A stretch of DNA of 27,271 nt, taken from positions 1-27,271 of the forward strand of contig CANTFK010000124.1 in NCBI GenBank assembly GCA_947646735.1. The letters are read 5' to 3'. The notes beneath the pieces are model-generated. The model worked only from the letters and a program-made list of their open reading frames with translations. It was not told the DNA's origin and did no database searches. Made by a program: the position numbers and the translations under genes. Positions 9,381 through 19,047 of this stretch are shown here, piece by piece; positions within the stretch are counted from its first letter, which is position 1; every line of letters starts with the position of its first letter. The stretch comes from Peronospora farinosa (taxonomy: Eukaryota; Oomycota; Peronosporomycetes; Peronosporales; Peronosporaceae).

Positions 9381-10903
9381 TTTGTCGACGGTGAACGAGA
9401 GATAAGATACCTCCACATGTAGGAACTACGTAATGCATGAGCAAGTGAGTCTATCGAGCAGAGATCAGCAGAGCAAGATAGCAGGAAGAATGAGGTCTTC
9501 TACAGCGGCTTAGGAGGAGGAAGGACTGGTCCTGTAGATAAGATTGTACAATATAACCTATTTCGATCCATTACCTGTCACTTTTTCCTTCGCGCACCTT
9601 TTGCGGGAAGTACATTGTGTGTAAGTGTTGCATCGCATTCGCGTCGACAGCTCTGAACCACAGGCACCATCTGCTTTGATGACAGCTGAACAAGGTCGGA
9701 TCAACTCGCCATCAACACGCATGACAAGCTTCGAAGAAGTGCCCCATATGGTGGGTAGTAACATAGATATTAAAATTACAGAGAACCAATCTGCCTACAT
9801 GGCGACGCCAGCATCCTTCTGTGTTACGAGTTTGCATAGTCATGCGCCAGCGTGAAGCTCTCACTCTCTACGGCGATCGCCAATCGTGGCGACAATCTAG
9901 AAAGATCCCGATCAAGTAATTCGCTGTACAATCGAACGCAAGAGTTGTCGCGTGTACGTTTTGTCAATCCTTGAGGCATTCCTGAATGGATTGATAACAC
10001 GCGATGCTGGGCTGTCTGTTGTTGTCTCCGTGCCGCTATTACACTCACAGTGGGGGGGGAAGTGAGAAGAGACATTGGCGTTGATTACTTGGCTCAGCAC
10101 ATTCTGCCCTGTGCTCTTTTTTGGTTCATCCTAGGCATTTTGGGAGACCCGTATGAGGCAACTTCGCGCAGTCGCGAAGCGAGAGTACCGACGAACACAC
10201 ACGAAAATTCAAGGAACCCGTCTGATGCTATGTCAATGTGCCATAGCCATACAATTTCGAGAGCCGTCATCGCAGGTGACAAGCCCCGTACAACCACCGA
10301 TCTCGAACGAGGATTCGACGTTGCTAACCAGGCTCCAGATCTACCGAACATCCTGCAACCACTAAAGGCTAAATAGACTCGTCTGCCTCTCTGTCTCGTT
10401 TTGGTTTATCCAAGAGAGCGAGATCCTTTCGTGCAGCAGTGCAAATTGTATTACGAAAGGCTCAGCTTATCAGGACATGTCTCGTTGGTGAGAAGTCCTC
10501 ACCCTCGCTTCTATAGCCTCGTTGTCAGGGCTCCTGAATGCTGGCTCTATTGCAATGACGCAGCGTCTCTAGCAGAACAAGGCACGGACCGTGAGTCAGC
10601 GAAACGATGTATCGACGCTGGCCACGAGAGCTTATAGAACCGTAATTGTACGGTATTAGCATGTACACGGAGCAAGTATCTAGCACCGCTACATGTATAA
10701 CCAATTGGATATTCTTACTTATGGAGGTGTTGGCAACGGCGTAGACGTGCTGTTAACGAACAGCACTGGCGATGTCTTTTTAAATTCATTTCATAATACT
10801 AAATAGCACGACGAGAAAAGCACGAGTTTTTGGTGCTGCTTAGTTACGGTTGCGTTGCCTTGTCAGTTGTAGCATGGACATCCTGTAGACTTGGACGAGT
10901 GAG
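9381..10903. other. Intergenic stretch, no gene seen
   Basis: About 1.5 kb with overlapping short frames on both strands (for example 10050-10376 on plus, 108 codons) but no recognisable domain, no consistent codon pattern and no tRNA-like fold that I could find. The first part is probably the 3' UTR of the bHLH gene. The part right of about 10650 is AT-richer and adjoins the 3' end of the minus-strand gene. Confidence 0.45.
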
Positions 10904-11620
10904 TTACTCCCTCTTTTTCGTATCCTCAGGTATGTGCAAGTATCCACCATAATACAGCCCCACTGTAATGTCCTTTAATGTATGCAACGTGAACCACGTC
11001 GCATTCCAGCCCATGCTGAGCAGCGATCTAGATCCTACAGTAGGCTGCTTTTCCTCTGCTGCCTCTCTTCTCCAGTTATGCGCTGCCTGTCTTGAGTTCT
11101 TCTCTGCAACGTCCTGCATACCAGGAACATTCTCCAATGGTTCCAACGGCAAGTCCTGCCCCCGTACTCCAGTGCTGACAGCCATTTCCACTTCCGAATG
11201 ACGTTTGTCTTCTCTGTTCTTGGCGTCTCGGCGTCTGCTTTCCCATTGAGTCTTTGTCTTGGCAATCGCCAGCCCCATCAACGTCCCCAACGCCATCCCT
11301 GGCAGCACCAGTAGAAACCCCACGAGTGGCTCACCTACCGCCAGCAGTACTAATAATCCCACGGCCCAGCCAATAACAGCGCCACCACAGCCTAGGAATA
11401 GTGCCAAAGCCAGTAGTCGATGGCAGCAACTCTCGCTCCAATCGCGGTCTTCGATAGCGCGACGTAATTTCTCTTCGGCGTGGAGACGCAGCCGTTCCGC
11501 GTTAAGTGTGCGACGTTCGAAGGTTCTTTCCATCTCCTCTCGGTGAGTCTGTAACTGCCGTTGCAGCTCTTTTGTTACGGCAATGGCTGCATCGCGCTGC
11601 GCAATTAGCTCGTCCTCCAT
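10904..11620 (-). CDS. Hypothetical protein: N-terminal coiled coil plus two glycine-rich TM helices
   Basis: 238 aa from the ATG at 11620. An in-frame GTG at 11641 is a less likely start. Residues 1-62 are a charged, probably coiled-coil helix (ELQRQLQTHREEMERTFERR). Residues about 69-95 and 98-120 are two hydrophobic helices with small-residue spacing (GCGGAVIGWAVG, GMALGTLMGLAIA) and a Gly-Glu-Pro turn between them, a glycine-zipper-like hairpin. The C-terminal half (121-238) is charged and soluble, ending in KKRE. The KKRE end resembles, but does not strictly fit, a KKxx ER-retrieval signal. I do not recognise the family. The good ORF length, ATG in a CCATGG context and ordered domain pattern make it a real gene candidate. 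No introns are needed. Confidence 0.7.
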   Translation of the reverse strand: MEDELIAQRDAAIAVTKELQRQLQTHREEMERTFERRTLNAERLRLHAEEKLRRAIEDRDWSESCCHRLLALALFLGCGGAVIGWAVGLLVLLAVGEPLVGFLLVLPGMALGTLMGLAIAKTKTQWESRRRDAKNREDKRHSEVEMAVSTGVRGQDLPLEPLENVPGMQDVAEKNSRQAAHNWRREAAEEKQPTVGSRSLLSMGWNATWFTLHTLKDITVGLYYGGYLHIPEDTKKRE

Positions 11621-13123
11621 GGCACACGAAGTTTTAGTCACTGTATTACAGTTATCTTAGAAATAGATAGAGTACGTTTAAATAAAGTGGACCCAATTAG
11701 AAAAGAAGTTATCGCACTATATTCGAGCGAATTTTATTAAAGATAGAGCGATATTTATTTACTTGTCCTAGGATTGCGCTATTTCCAACGACAAGAATCG
11801 ACTTTGATTTCGCTTCCAATTTCATGACATTTTCCAGGCCGGAGTAACCGCCTGTATTCCAATTTCGCTCTCGTTCGGCGTGCAAGTTACCATAGAAATT
11901 GTACGCAATGACTTATGTGGCGTCCCGGATAATACCGATCGATACCGTAACCAGAGGAAAAAGGTGCTAGAAAAGCGATTTGTTTAGTCCTACGATGATG
12001 AGCTCCACGTCTCTCATCACTATCAATAAATGTCGCTTCTGCTAAGTAGCGATATCACCAAAGTGGATAGTCTCTTGTTCTTCAGCATTCTAGAGGAAAA
12101 TTCCATGCTTATTCTTCGAAGCTGAAGCTTAAATTTTTAATAAGGACCATCTGTCGACTCAAAGCCTGCCGTACATCCAAACGCGAATGCTGTTAACACC
12201 AAAGAGAGCTATTGTGTTCCTTTACAGCCTGTGCTGGCCTTGAGACGGCTAGAAGAGCTTGTTAAGGATCATGTGGTTGGCTTGTTGAGATATGTGGAGC
12301 CACTAGTCCACGAATGATTTTCATAAAGACCGTGACGAGATGCGACTGGAATATTAATGCTTTGGTTATCTGTTGGTGTGATGGAAGGCCTCACTTGTCA
12401 TCGATGGTCTCCGGTATCATGATACTTTACAAGAGGTGCTGATATAGCTGCTAGCGAAAAGACTGAGGATGGCGACGTGGAAGGGTTATGGGGCGGGACC
12501 AACGTAATTTCGATCGCATTTCCAGCTTCTTTTCGAGCAGAGCGATGTCCTCGGGCTTTTTTTACGTTCTCCGTTGGTCGTTTTGGACGCACTTTTTATT
12601 GAGTTAATGTGGATGTTGCATGTCCGATGATTTTGCATTGTGATGCTGAAGAACTGTGTCCGGAAGAGGCAAGTTGTAAACTCGCTGGGTACAGCAAACA
12701 TTGGGTCCATCGGCGCTGTCTATCGTCCGGCTTGTGTGTGATATCTCATGTAGTTTACCTAGAGGCGACTGAGTAAGCAACTTCCTGTAGTGCAAATGAG
12801 TTTTTGGAGATGCTCACTTTTCTATGGTTTGCCGCCTTATATCAGTTGCGATTCGGAAGCTTTGGAGCAATGCTAATCGATTACATTGCCTCAAGTCAGG
12901 GTATAGATGTGCAGCCATCGGACGTGTTTGCGTTAGACGACACTTCCCCTGCGAGGATTTATGAAGATAACAACATCATTACACTACGCTGTTGGAAACC
13001 CTTTTGCCGCTAGAGCATTCCCATTTATTTGTTTTGCACATATTTAACGCCCCAGCCATGCATGCCTTATCAACCAGGTTGATAGCTACTTCATCTGCAT
13101 CCACCATCAACATGATTTGAAGA
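11621..13123. other. Intergenic stretch, no gene seen
   Basis: 1.5 kb with short open frames only. The largest on plus, 12810-13013 from its first ATG, gives 67 aa starting with a hydrophobic run (LTFLWFAALYQL), but it matches nothing I know and has no cleavage-site context that convinces me. The region from about 11640 to 11760 is AT-rich and may contain the promoter of the minus-strand coiled-coil gene. The rest is featureless to me. Confidence 0.45.
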
Positions 13124-14912
13124 TTAGTGCTCTTCGGTGTGACGACTGAGACGACCCAATCCGTTCAAGGCAGCGACGCGGTAGGCTTCCGCCAGTGTTG
13201 GGTAGTTGAATACAGCATCGCGGAAATACGTCAGTGAGCAACCCATGGCCATAGCGACCTGTCCAATGTGAATGATCTCTGTGGCGCCTTCTCCAATGGC
13301 GTGCACACCAAGCAATTTGAGGGTGTCGGGATCAAACAAGATCTTCAGGGTGCCACCAGCTATTGCGCCCATCATCTGGCCCTTTGCAAGTTCCGAGTAC
13401 TTTGCTAAACCAATTTCGTAGTTCATACAATCTTTCGTAAGCTGCTGCTCCGTCAAGCCCACCATCGAGATTTCTGGAATCGTGTAGATGCCATACGGGT
13501 AATTACCATTCTCTAGCTGACTCGTTGCGGCGAGTTCCTCGTCTGGGTTCCACATGTGGCACGATGCCAGGCGACCCTGCTCCATACTTGTGGACGCAAG
13601 CGCCGGCGCGCCGATGCAATCACCTGCGGCATAGCTAGAACGAGGGAAAAGAACATTTAAGTACATGTGCATCGCCCAAGAAAATAAGTATCTTGATCTT
13701 ACATGTGAGGCTGGTCCGTCTGGTAGTTCTTGTTCACATTAATAAGACCACGATGATTACGCGCAAGCCCTACTGCCTCCAGGTTTAGTCCGTCCGTGCT
13801 CGCCTGACGACCCACCGTGTACAGGAGAGCGTCTGCACTGAGCACCTTGCCACTATTGAAGAAAACTTTCACTCGCTTTTCCGTCGTCTGATAGTAGTAA
13901 CATAGCCACGATTAGCACATAAATCCTTGTATCTCACCCACAAGTAGAAAATCGAAAGTTACCTCGACTTTTTTGACAGTCTCGCCAAGCAGGAAGCGTG
14001 CACCATTGCTTTGCATCTCGTACGTGAGGTTACTGATGATCTCGTGGTCACAGAAGGACAAGATCTGCACACGAAAAACCAACCCACTAGTTAATCTACA
14101 CAAGAGCACGGCAGCACGAGCTACAAACAGTTTTCGTTTCTCCTATCTACACTTACATCTGGGCGTCCATCGACCACCGTGACTGAGTGGCCAGGTACCA
14201 CATTTATCATGGACGCGTACTCTATGCCGATAACGCCAGCACCCACGACAATGAGCGAGCGTGGCAATTGATGTATGTCACGACTGAGAATCTGGTCGCT
14301 GTCAATCACAACTTTTCCGTCAATAGGCACGAGCGGGCTATGGGCAGGCCGCGTACCACATGCAATAAGAAATTTGTCGGCTTTAACGCGAGAAAGCGCG
14401 TCTACATTGCTGCACTGACTCGTCTCAGATGTGTCATCGTCTTCTCTTACAATTGAAATCTCATGCTCATTTTCAAAGCGTGCAAAACCAGGAATGACGT
14501 CCACACGAGCGGCCTTGAGCTGTGCACGCACCACGTCTTCTTCCGAGCTCACGACACGCTGTACACGATACAGAATGTCCTGAATCGTAACCGTCTTCAT
14601 ACTGTATGATTTACCATAAAAACCATGATGACGATAGCCAGACAAGTGAAGTACCGCCTCCCGAAACGTTTTTGATGGTATTGTACCCGTGTGTACACAC
14701 ACACCGCCCAAACGCGTCTTCTTGTCGACAATGGCTACGCGTTTGCCTTGCTTGGCCGATTCAAGCGCACATTGCGTCGCAGATGGTCCACTACCAATCA
14801 CCACTAAATCATAGAAAGATGTCTCTGGTTTTGATGTCTGCGTCGATACCAGACGCGTCAAGCCACGGCGCCGTAGGAGTGCACGAGTCGTCGTGGTCCA
14901 TAGCCCCACCAT
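13124..14912 (-). CDS. sthA: Soluble pyridine nucleotide transhydrogenase (SthA type), mitochondrial presequence
   Basis: Catalyses reversible hydride transfer between NADPH and NAD+, using FAD. Exons 14912-14157, 14064-13963, 13887-13703 and 13634-13124 with GT-AG introns of 92, 75 and 68 bp; phases agree, giving 517 aa. Residues 1-30 are Arg/Thr/Ser-rich without acids (TRALLRRRGLTRLVST), a mitochondrial-type presequence. FAD-binding GSGPSA (40-45) follows. The GGVCVHTGTIPSK block keeps Cys71 but has Thr76 where dihydrolipoamide dehydrogenase has its second redox Cys, the SthA pattern. The NAD(P) Rossmann motif is VVGAGVIGIEYAS. Exon 3 ends in NYQTDQPH and joins YAAGDCIG (FAD motif). The C-terminal interface reads GIYTIPEIS and FNYPTLAEAYRVAALNGL, again SthA rather than lipoamide dehydrogenase (which has HPTLSE). 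It is divergent from ISY1. Confidence 0.94.
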
Positions 14913-15093
14913 GTCTGAGCGAGAGAGAGGCTTTTATGTGAGGCCCCAAAGACCCATTACGGTGGACCACGCTAGCAAGCAATGTAAGCCACACTCACTA
15001 GTAAGCAATGTGGGCCACATTCTGTCTGGTGTGGGCCACGTACGAGCAATCGTTTTTTCATTGACGTACTACTACTACAGTCTACCTGTCAGA
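14913..15093. promoter_or_regulatory. Bidirectional intergenic promoter with repeated GTGG(G/A)CCAC motifs
   Basis: Only 181 bp separate the start codons of the transhydrogenase (-) and ISY1 (+). Near-palindromic motifs recur: GTGGACCAC at 14962-14970, GTAAGCCAC at 14984-14992, GTGGGCCAC at 15010-15018 and again at 15031-15039. Two copies sit in a longer direct repeat, AGCAATGT(AA/GG)GCCACA, at 14978-14993 and 15004-15019. Such motifs look like binding sites for one factor serving both genes; that is inference. Confidence 0.55.
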
Positions 15094-16108
15094 ATGGCGC
15101 GCAATGAGGAGAAAGCGCAGTCGCTGCTGAATCGATGGACAAGCATGAAACAAGACTTTGGTGATACTTTTAAAAAGTGCGTATTGTGTATATACACATG
15201 TATTCTCAATATAGTTGCGTACGAATCGTCTCACTTTTTTGTGTTGAATCTTTTTCAGTCGACGGCCATATCGAGCGTCCCAATGCGACAACCTTAAAGA
15301 TGCCGAGCGCTGGCGACGACAAATTATACGTGAGATCTCTAAAAAGGTGTCAGATATTCAAAATGGTGCGTATGTTGTCTCAATGCGAGTGGATAATGGC
15401 TCGTTTGACGCTGCTTTGAACTTCTTTATAGCTGGCTCGAGTGAGCACGTGGTACGAGACCTGAACGACGAGATTAATAAGCGCATTTGTGAGAAGCGGC
15501 ACTGGGAACGGCGGATTGTGCAATTGGGTGGAACGGACTATGGGCGCTCGCAGCCACAGACGTATGATGCAGATGGAGCTACTGTGAGCGGTGCACGAGG
15601 CTACAAATACTTTGGAGCTGCAAAGGATCTCCCCGGTGTACGCGAACTTTTCCAGAAAGAGGAGCGTGAGCCTCGCAAACGCACACGACAAGACATGTAC
15701 AAACACATTGAGCCTGACTATTACGGCTTTCGTGACGATGAGGACGAGCAGCAACTCAAGGACGAGGAGGAAGCGGAGATGAGACAACGTCAGCGTGCTA
15801 TGGATGGTTGGGACGCTGCTGAGGCTAAGCGCAAAGCGCAAGTCGCGGAGCTGGTACGTAGTCCGCCACAGGCTGTCGTTTTTTCGTTGCTACTGAATGC
15901 TTGCCTACTAAATGTATGTCCATTCCGTGCTTGCATCTAGGGAATATCAACGAGATAATTAGTAATTTGCTAGTCAGAGTATTGCTGCTAGTACTCGTCG
16001 GCCACGATGCACCTTTGTCAATAGGAGAAACATACACAAGTAAGCTACTTCATGTATTACATAATGACAGGCAACTTGATCCTCCTCCTTTTGCAGAACC
16101 GTGATTGA
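15094..16108 (+). CDS. ISY1: Pre-mRNA splicing factor ISY1, four exons
   Basis: ISY1 is part of the NineTeen/Prp19-associated complex and stabilises the catalytic spliceosome. Exons 15094-15176, 15259-15365, 15432-15853 and 16097-16108; GT-AG introns of 82, 66 and 243 bp; phases agree, giving 207 aa. The start ARNEEKAQSLLNRW is the family's characteristic N-terminus. Exon 2 carries RRPYRASQC, DAERWRRQIIREISKKV and SDIQN. Exon 3 continues with VRDLNDEINK, HWERRIVQLGG, YKYFGAAKDLPGVRELF and YYGFRDDED, then a charged helix. The last exon is tiny (NRD, stop), chosen because its acceptor follows CCTCCTCCTTTTGCAG. Alternatives are an acceptor at 15939-15940 (ending GISTR) or read-through to 15940; all change only the last few residues. 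Confidence 0.93.
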
Positions 16109-16302
16109 TATTATTCTGTTTGTTTTCTATGTATGAGAGCTAAAAATGCAGAAGACGCGGGGAAAGACGAGTGCGTCTGCGGTCGACCAATTGCAGCATG
16201 GTCCAAGCTTGCTGGCTGACTCCCCCACGCTAGCCCCGCGGCCAATAATTACAGAAGAAACGTCCTATCAGATAGACAGTCAACTGCTTCTATCTGCTGT
16301 AC

Positions 16303-16613
16303 TTAGTCCTTGAAGTGACGAATAGGATTGGCTTTCTGTGCCTTGCCATATTCCACAGAGGCCGCTTGCCACTCGGCCGACGTGGTCTTGGGCGAGCCAG
16401 GCAAATTCCCTCCGAGGTCCGGGCCTGTGAATTAGAGCGATAGCAGTGAGGAATTAACTAGTGTAGACGACAAAAGAGGGGGAGGGAGCCCTAGAGCTGC
16501 GTACCAGTATAGCGGAAGAAGGCAAAGGTAGAATACGACACGGCGATGATGGTCGGGATGATGATGGCGATCGTGCTGCCCTTGGAAAATTTCTGTGAGA
16601 GTTGGTAGAACAT
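16303..16613 (-). CDS. Small single-TM protein (76 aa), two exons, likely mitochondrial
   Basis: Exons 16613-16505 and 16424-16303 with an 80-bp GT-AG intron; phase 1 at the junction, 76 aa. The N-terminus FYQLSQKFSKGST is short and basic. It is followed by one hydrophobic helix (about residues 14-34, TIAIIIPTIIAVSYSTFAFF), then RYTGPDLGGN across the splice and a soluble tail with AEWQAASVEYGKAQKANPI and a basic end RHFKD. The layout (one N-terminal helix, then a short tail with Trp/Tyr) resembles supernumerary subunits of respiratory-chain complexes, such as single-helix complex I or IV subunits, but I cannot name the family. The clean splice, coding-like second exon and convergent placement after ISY1 (194 bp) argue that it is real. 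Confidence 0.72.
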
Positions 16614-16979
16614 GTTGCTGAACGTCAGACTTTGGCTAGTAATTGTAGCTATTTGAAGACTGCTAGTGGTATGAATCACCCGGAGCCCCTCGTTTCTAAG
16701 GCCACGCAAAACCAGACCACACGACAGGAAATACAATGAAAAACCTCTCACGAGCGTAACCTGGTGATAGTCACTACTACATACAAAATCATACATGCGA
16801 AACGAACATAAGCTTGTGACTGGTAATTTATTTCGTGTGTCGTACGCTGTTGACAAAAGTAGGCGTTTTTTTCTTAGTGACAAAGTCATTATAGACCTCG
16901 AAACATGGAAGATATTTTTTTCAGTGAATCATTCGTGGTATTATTAGTAAAATATCCTTAACTAACGTCACGACTTGCT
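16614..16979. other. Intergenic stretch between two minus-strand genes
   Basis: 366 bp holding the presumed promoter of the 76-aa gene (right of 16613) and the 3' end of the NOPCHAP1-like transcript (left of 16980). I see no motif here clear enough to call. Confidence 0.4.
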
Positions 16980-17593
16980 TCAACTTAGTTCCTGGATAAC
17001 AGGGCGTGGCTTGTTGCTGGGTCTCTCAAGCTGCATCCGGAACGACGACTTGTCTTGCTGCTGCGTTGATTCTGCATTGGCACCAATTAATTTAGCGCTT
17101 GTTGCACCCTTAATCAGTGCCTCCTGGTTGATAGCATTCGAGCCCTCACCATCACTGGTGTTCTCATCCATCGTCCCTAGTGCAAAGTTCTGTTTGTAAC
17201 AGAGCAGCAATGTTGCAATAATTAAAAACAAAGTCAAGTGGATGCAGCAGACTGTAAAAAATTGCACCATTTCAATCACTGGAACCTTGTGATCCTCCTT
17301 CTTCTCGCCGTCTTCAGCCACAGCATCATCTTCCTGTTCGCCGCCATTCTCCTCGTCTTCTTCCACTTCGATGTTGTGCTTGTCGCCTTTTCCCGATGCT
17401 ACCGCCTCACGCAGTTTCTTGTTCTCTTCTGCCATCACGGGCAGAAACGCTTCCAGTCTGGAGAACACTGTTACAATATTGAGACAACCAGCAAGTTACA
17501 ATTGTACACCCCGAAGTAAGTGACAAAGAACATTAACGTACAAGCGCTCTTGGGCAAATTTGAGAAGGACGGAGGCTTCTGCTGGTCTTCCAT
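16980..17593 (-). CDS. NOPCHAP1: NOPCHAP1-like (DUF4598) protein, probable box C/D snoRNP assembly factor
   Basis: Exons 17593-17542, 17467-17268 and 17189-16980; introns of 74 and 78 bp; 153 aa. The junction of exons 1 and 2 rebuilds the family signature: NLPKSALFSRLEAFLPVMAE followed by ENKKLREAV, matching the KSxVLxRLxxFLPQMAxAN block of DUF4598. An acidic linker (EVEEDEENGGEQEDD) leads to VPVIEM, which then joins NFALGTM; IEM followed by N/D and hydrophobics is the conserved end of the domain. In human NOPCHAP1 this protein links NOP58 to the R2TP chaperone. The second intron is in frame and stop-free, so an unspliced reading would add 26 hydrophobic residues that mimic a TM helix. Its donor (GTGCAA) is weak, so this splice is less sure than the first. 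Confidence 0.75.
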
Positions 17594-19047
17594 TGAGTTG
17601 CGTATTTGAGCTAATCACTTTACTAGAGTATTCACCTTTTGTCATCCAATCAAAATTTTCAATCTTTCGCTAAATTTAAATTTCACAGTAGCAGAATGTC
17701 GCCCTCAGCGTCCACCTTTCGATTTATATACATAATGGCTATAAAACACACTTACGAGCAGCTGCCTCAATTTTTGAGTATAATGAGTTTATAGCAAACA
17801 CCTTCATGTTGCAATCATCCGCAACAAACTTACCGGCTCGCGAATCTACGATAATAATCCCACGAAATACATGTTTTTAAACAAAGTGCTTTGTTGGCTC
17901 TATTTGTTTCTTAATATCATCAGGGCATCTATCTGTCTTTTCAATCTCCTCTACCAGTGAGCCGGTCCTTGACGCACGACATACTCGGTTTCTCTGGCAG
18001 CTTGTACAGCTCCAACAGTTGTCTTTCGTCTTGTGTAGTCGGTGGAGAGCTTGTATGCTCAATTGCATCACATGAAGCTTGTCATACAAAAACGACCTAG
18101 TCTTGAGCATACATCATTACGCAGTGGACGCGATAAGAGGTATCATCCGCTTGAATGGTCTTGTACAAACAAGCAGTATTAAGGCATTCGGTACCGGAGC
18201 TACCTCCGAGAGTACAGGCTGCTATCACGCACGTGTTCCTAGACAACGCTGACATCGTAGGCCGGGCTTGGAAAAGAATATGGTGGATAGCTTGCTCCGT
18301 CTGTGTAACTACGCTCTGGATTCAGCGGAGCCGAAGTATCCATAACCAGGAAAGTGCGTCCACGAAGCAAGAGGTAGCGGAAGTCAAACAAGTCCTTCTT
18401 TCGCCAACTCTAAGCGGTTGTTATTAATGCACCACGAAGAGATAGGGATGGAAACAATGGCGTCTACCTCCGCCTAGCAACGGAAATGTTCCAAAAGACC
18501 ATCGTCAACTAGCAACCGGCACTATATAGCTCTCGTTACAAATAGGTGACATCTCTTGGGGGACTTGAATGGCTACGGACTTTTTAGAAACTTTCTACAG
18601 CCTGTTTCTACCACCACATACAAAGCTTGACACGAGCTCTACCGTATACGTAATCGCAAACATTCTTATACTACTAAAAATTACGTCATACTACTCATAC
18701 AGTTTTTTAGAGTATACTGATCGGACGAAGAGAAGGCTACAACAGAACTTTTGCAAACAATAGGTTTTACACTACTTTAGTCTGTGGTTATAAGAGTTCG
18801 ATTGTAGTTTATGCGCTCAAAACGTTGCGGGGTAACAACATTCCTTGCCATGGGATTTGTACTGGGCGACGTCCTACGCTTCGAAATTGCAATCACGGAA
18901 TAATTATCTAAACTTTGTCAGTATGGAACAGAACTACATTGAAATTCACTTTGCAATCGTCCGTCAACCACTCAAGTGCATTGATTCTTGTTCTTCCATT
19001 TGTCTTGTCTTCATCACGACTTTCCTTCAGCTAGTCATTATCGTACC
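17594..19047. other. Intergenic stretch with possible LINE debris
   Basis: 1.45 kb between the NOPCHAP1-like gene and OvoA. The left part (to about 17850) is AT-rich and includes the presumed NOPCHAP1 promoter, with an inverted CCAAT (ATTGG on minus, near 17645-17650). The middle holds a possible retroelement scrap at 18155-18427. The right part (about 18800-19047) is the OvoA upstream region, with no strong Inr+FPR match that I can find. Confidence 0.45.
18155..18427 (+). pseudogene. Possible LINE reverse-transcriptase C-terminal (zf-RVT-like) remnant
   Basis: The frame reads ITHVFLDNADIVGRAWKRI, then VTTLWIQRSRSIHNQES with a downstream amphipathic helix. This spacing (THxF, hydrophobics and Trp, then LWxxRsRxxHNQE) resembles the region after the zinc-binding motif at the C-terminus of LINE-type reverse transcriptases in oomycetes. 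The Cys residues of the zinc motif are not visible, and upstream frames are closed. It is therefore only a guess at an old fragment. Confidence 0.25.

Noticed and set aside
10050..10376. 108-codon plus-strand frame, with an equally long minus-strand frame opposite
   Set aside because: Mirror frames of equal quality suggest chance; no domain or conserved motif.
12810..13013. 67-aa frame with hydrophobic start, considered as a secreted effector
   Set aside because: No RXLR, LxLFLAK or clear signal cleavage site, and no Cys pattern; too short and too weak to call.
17877..18110. Minus-strand frame with several Cys (CWSCTSCQRNRVC), considered as a zinc finger
   Set aside because: Spacing fits no zinc-binding family I know and no flanking exons are evident.
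18720..18830. Possible tRNA T-arm-like sequence (GAGTTCGATTG near 18797)
   Set aside because: No matching acceptor, D or anticodon stems can be drawn around it.
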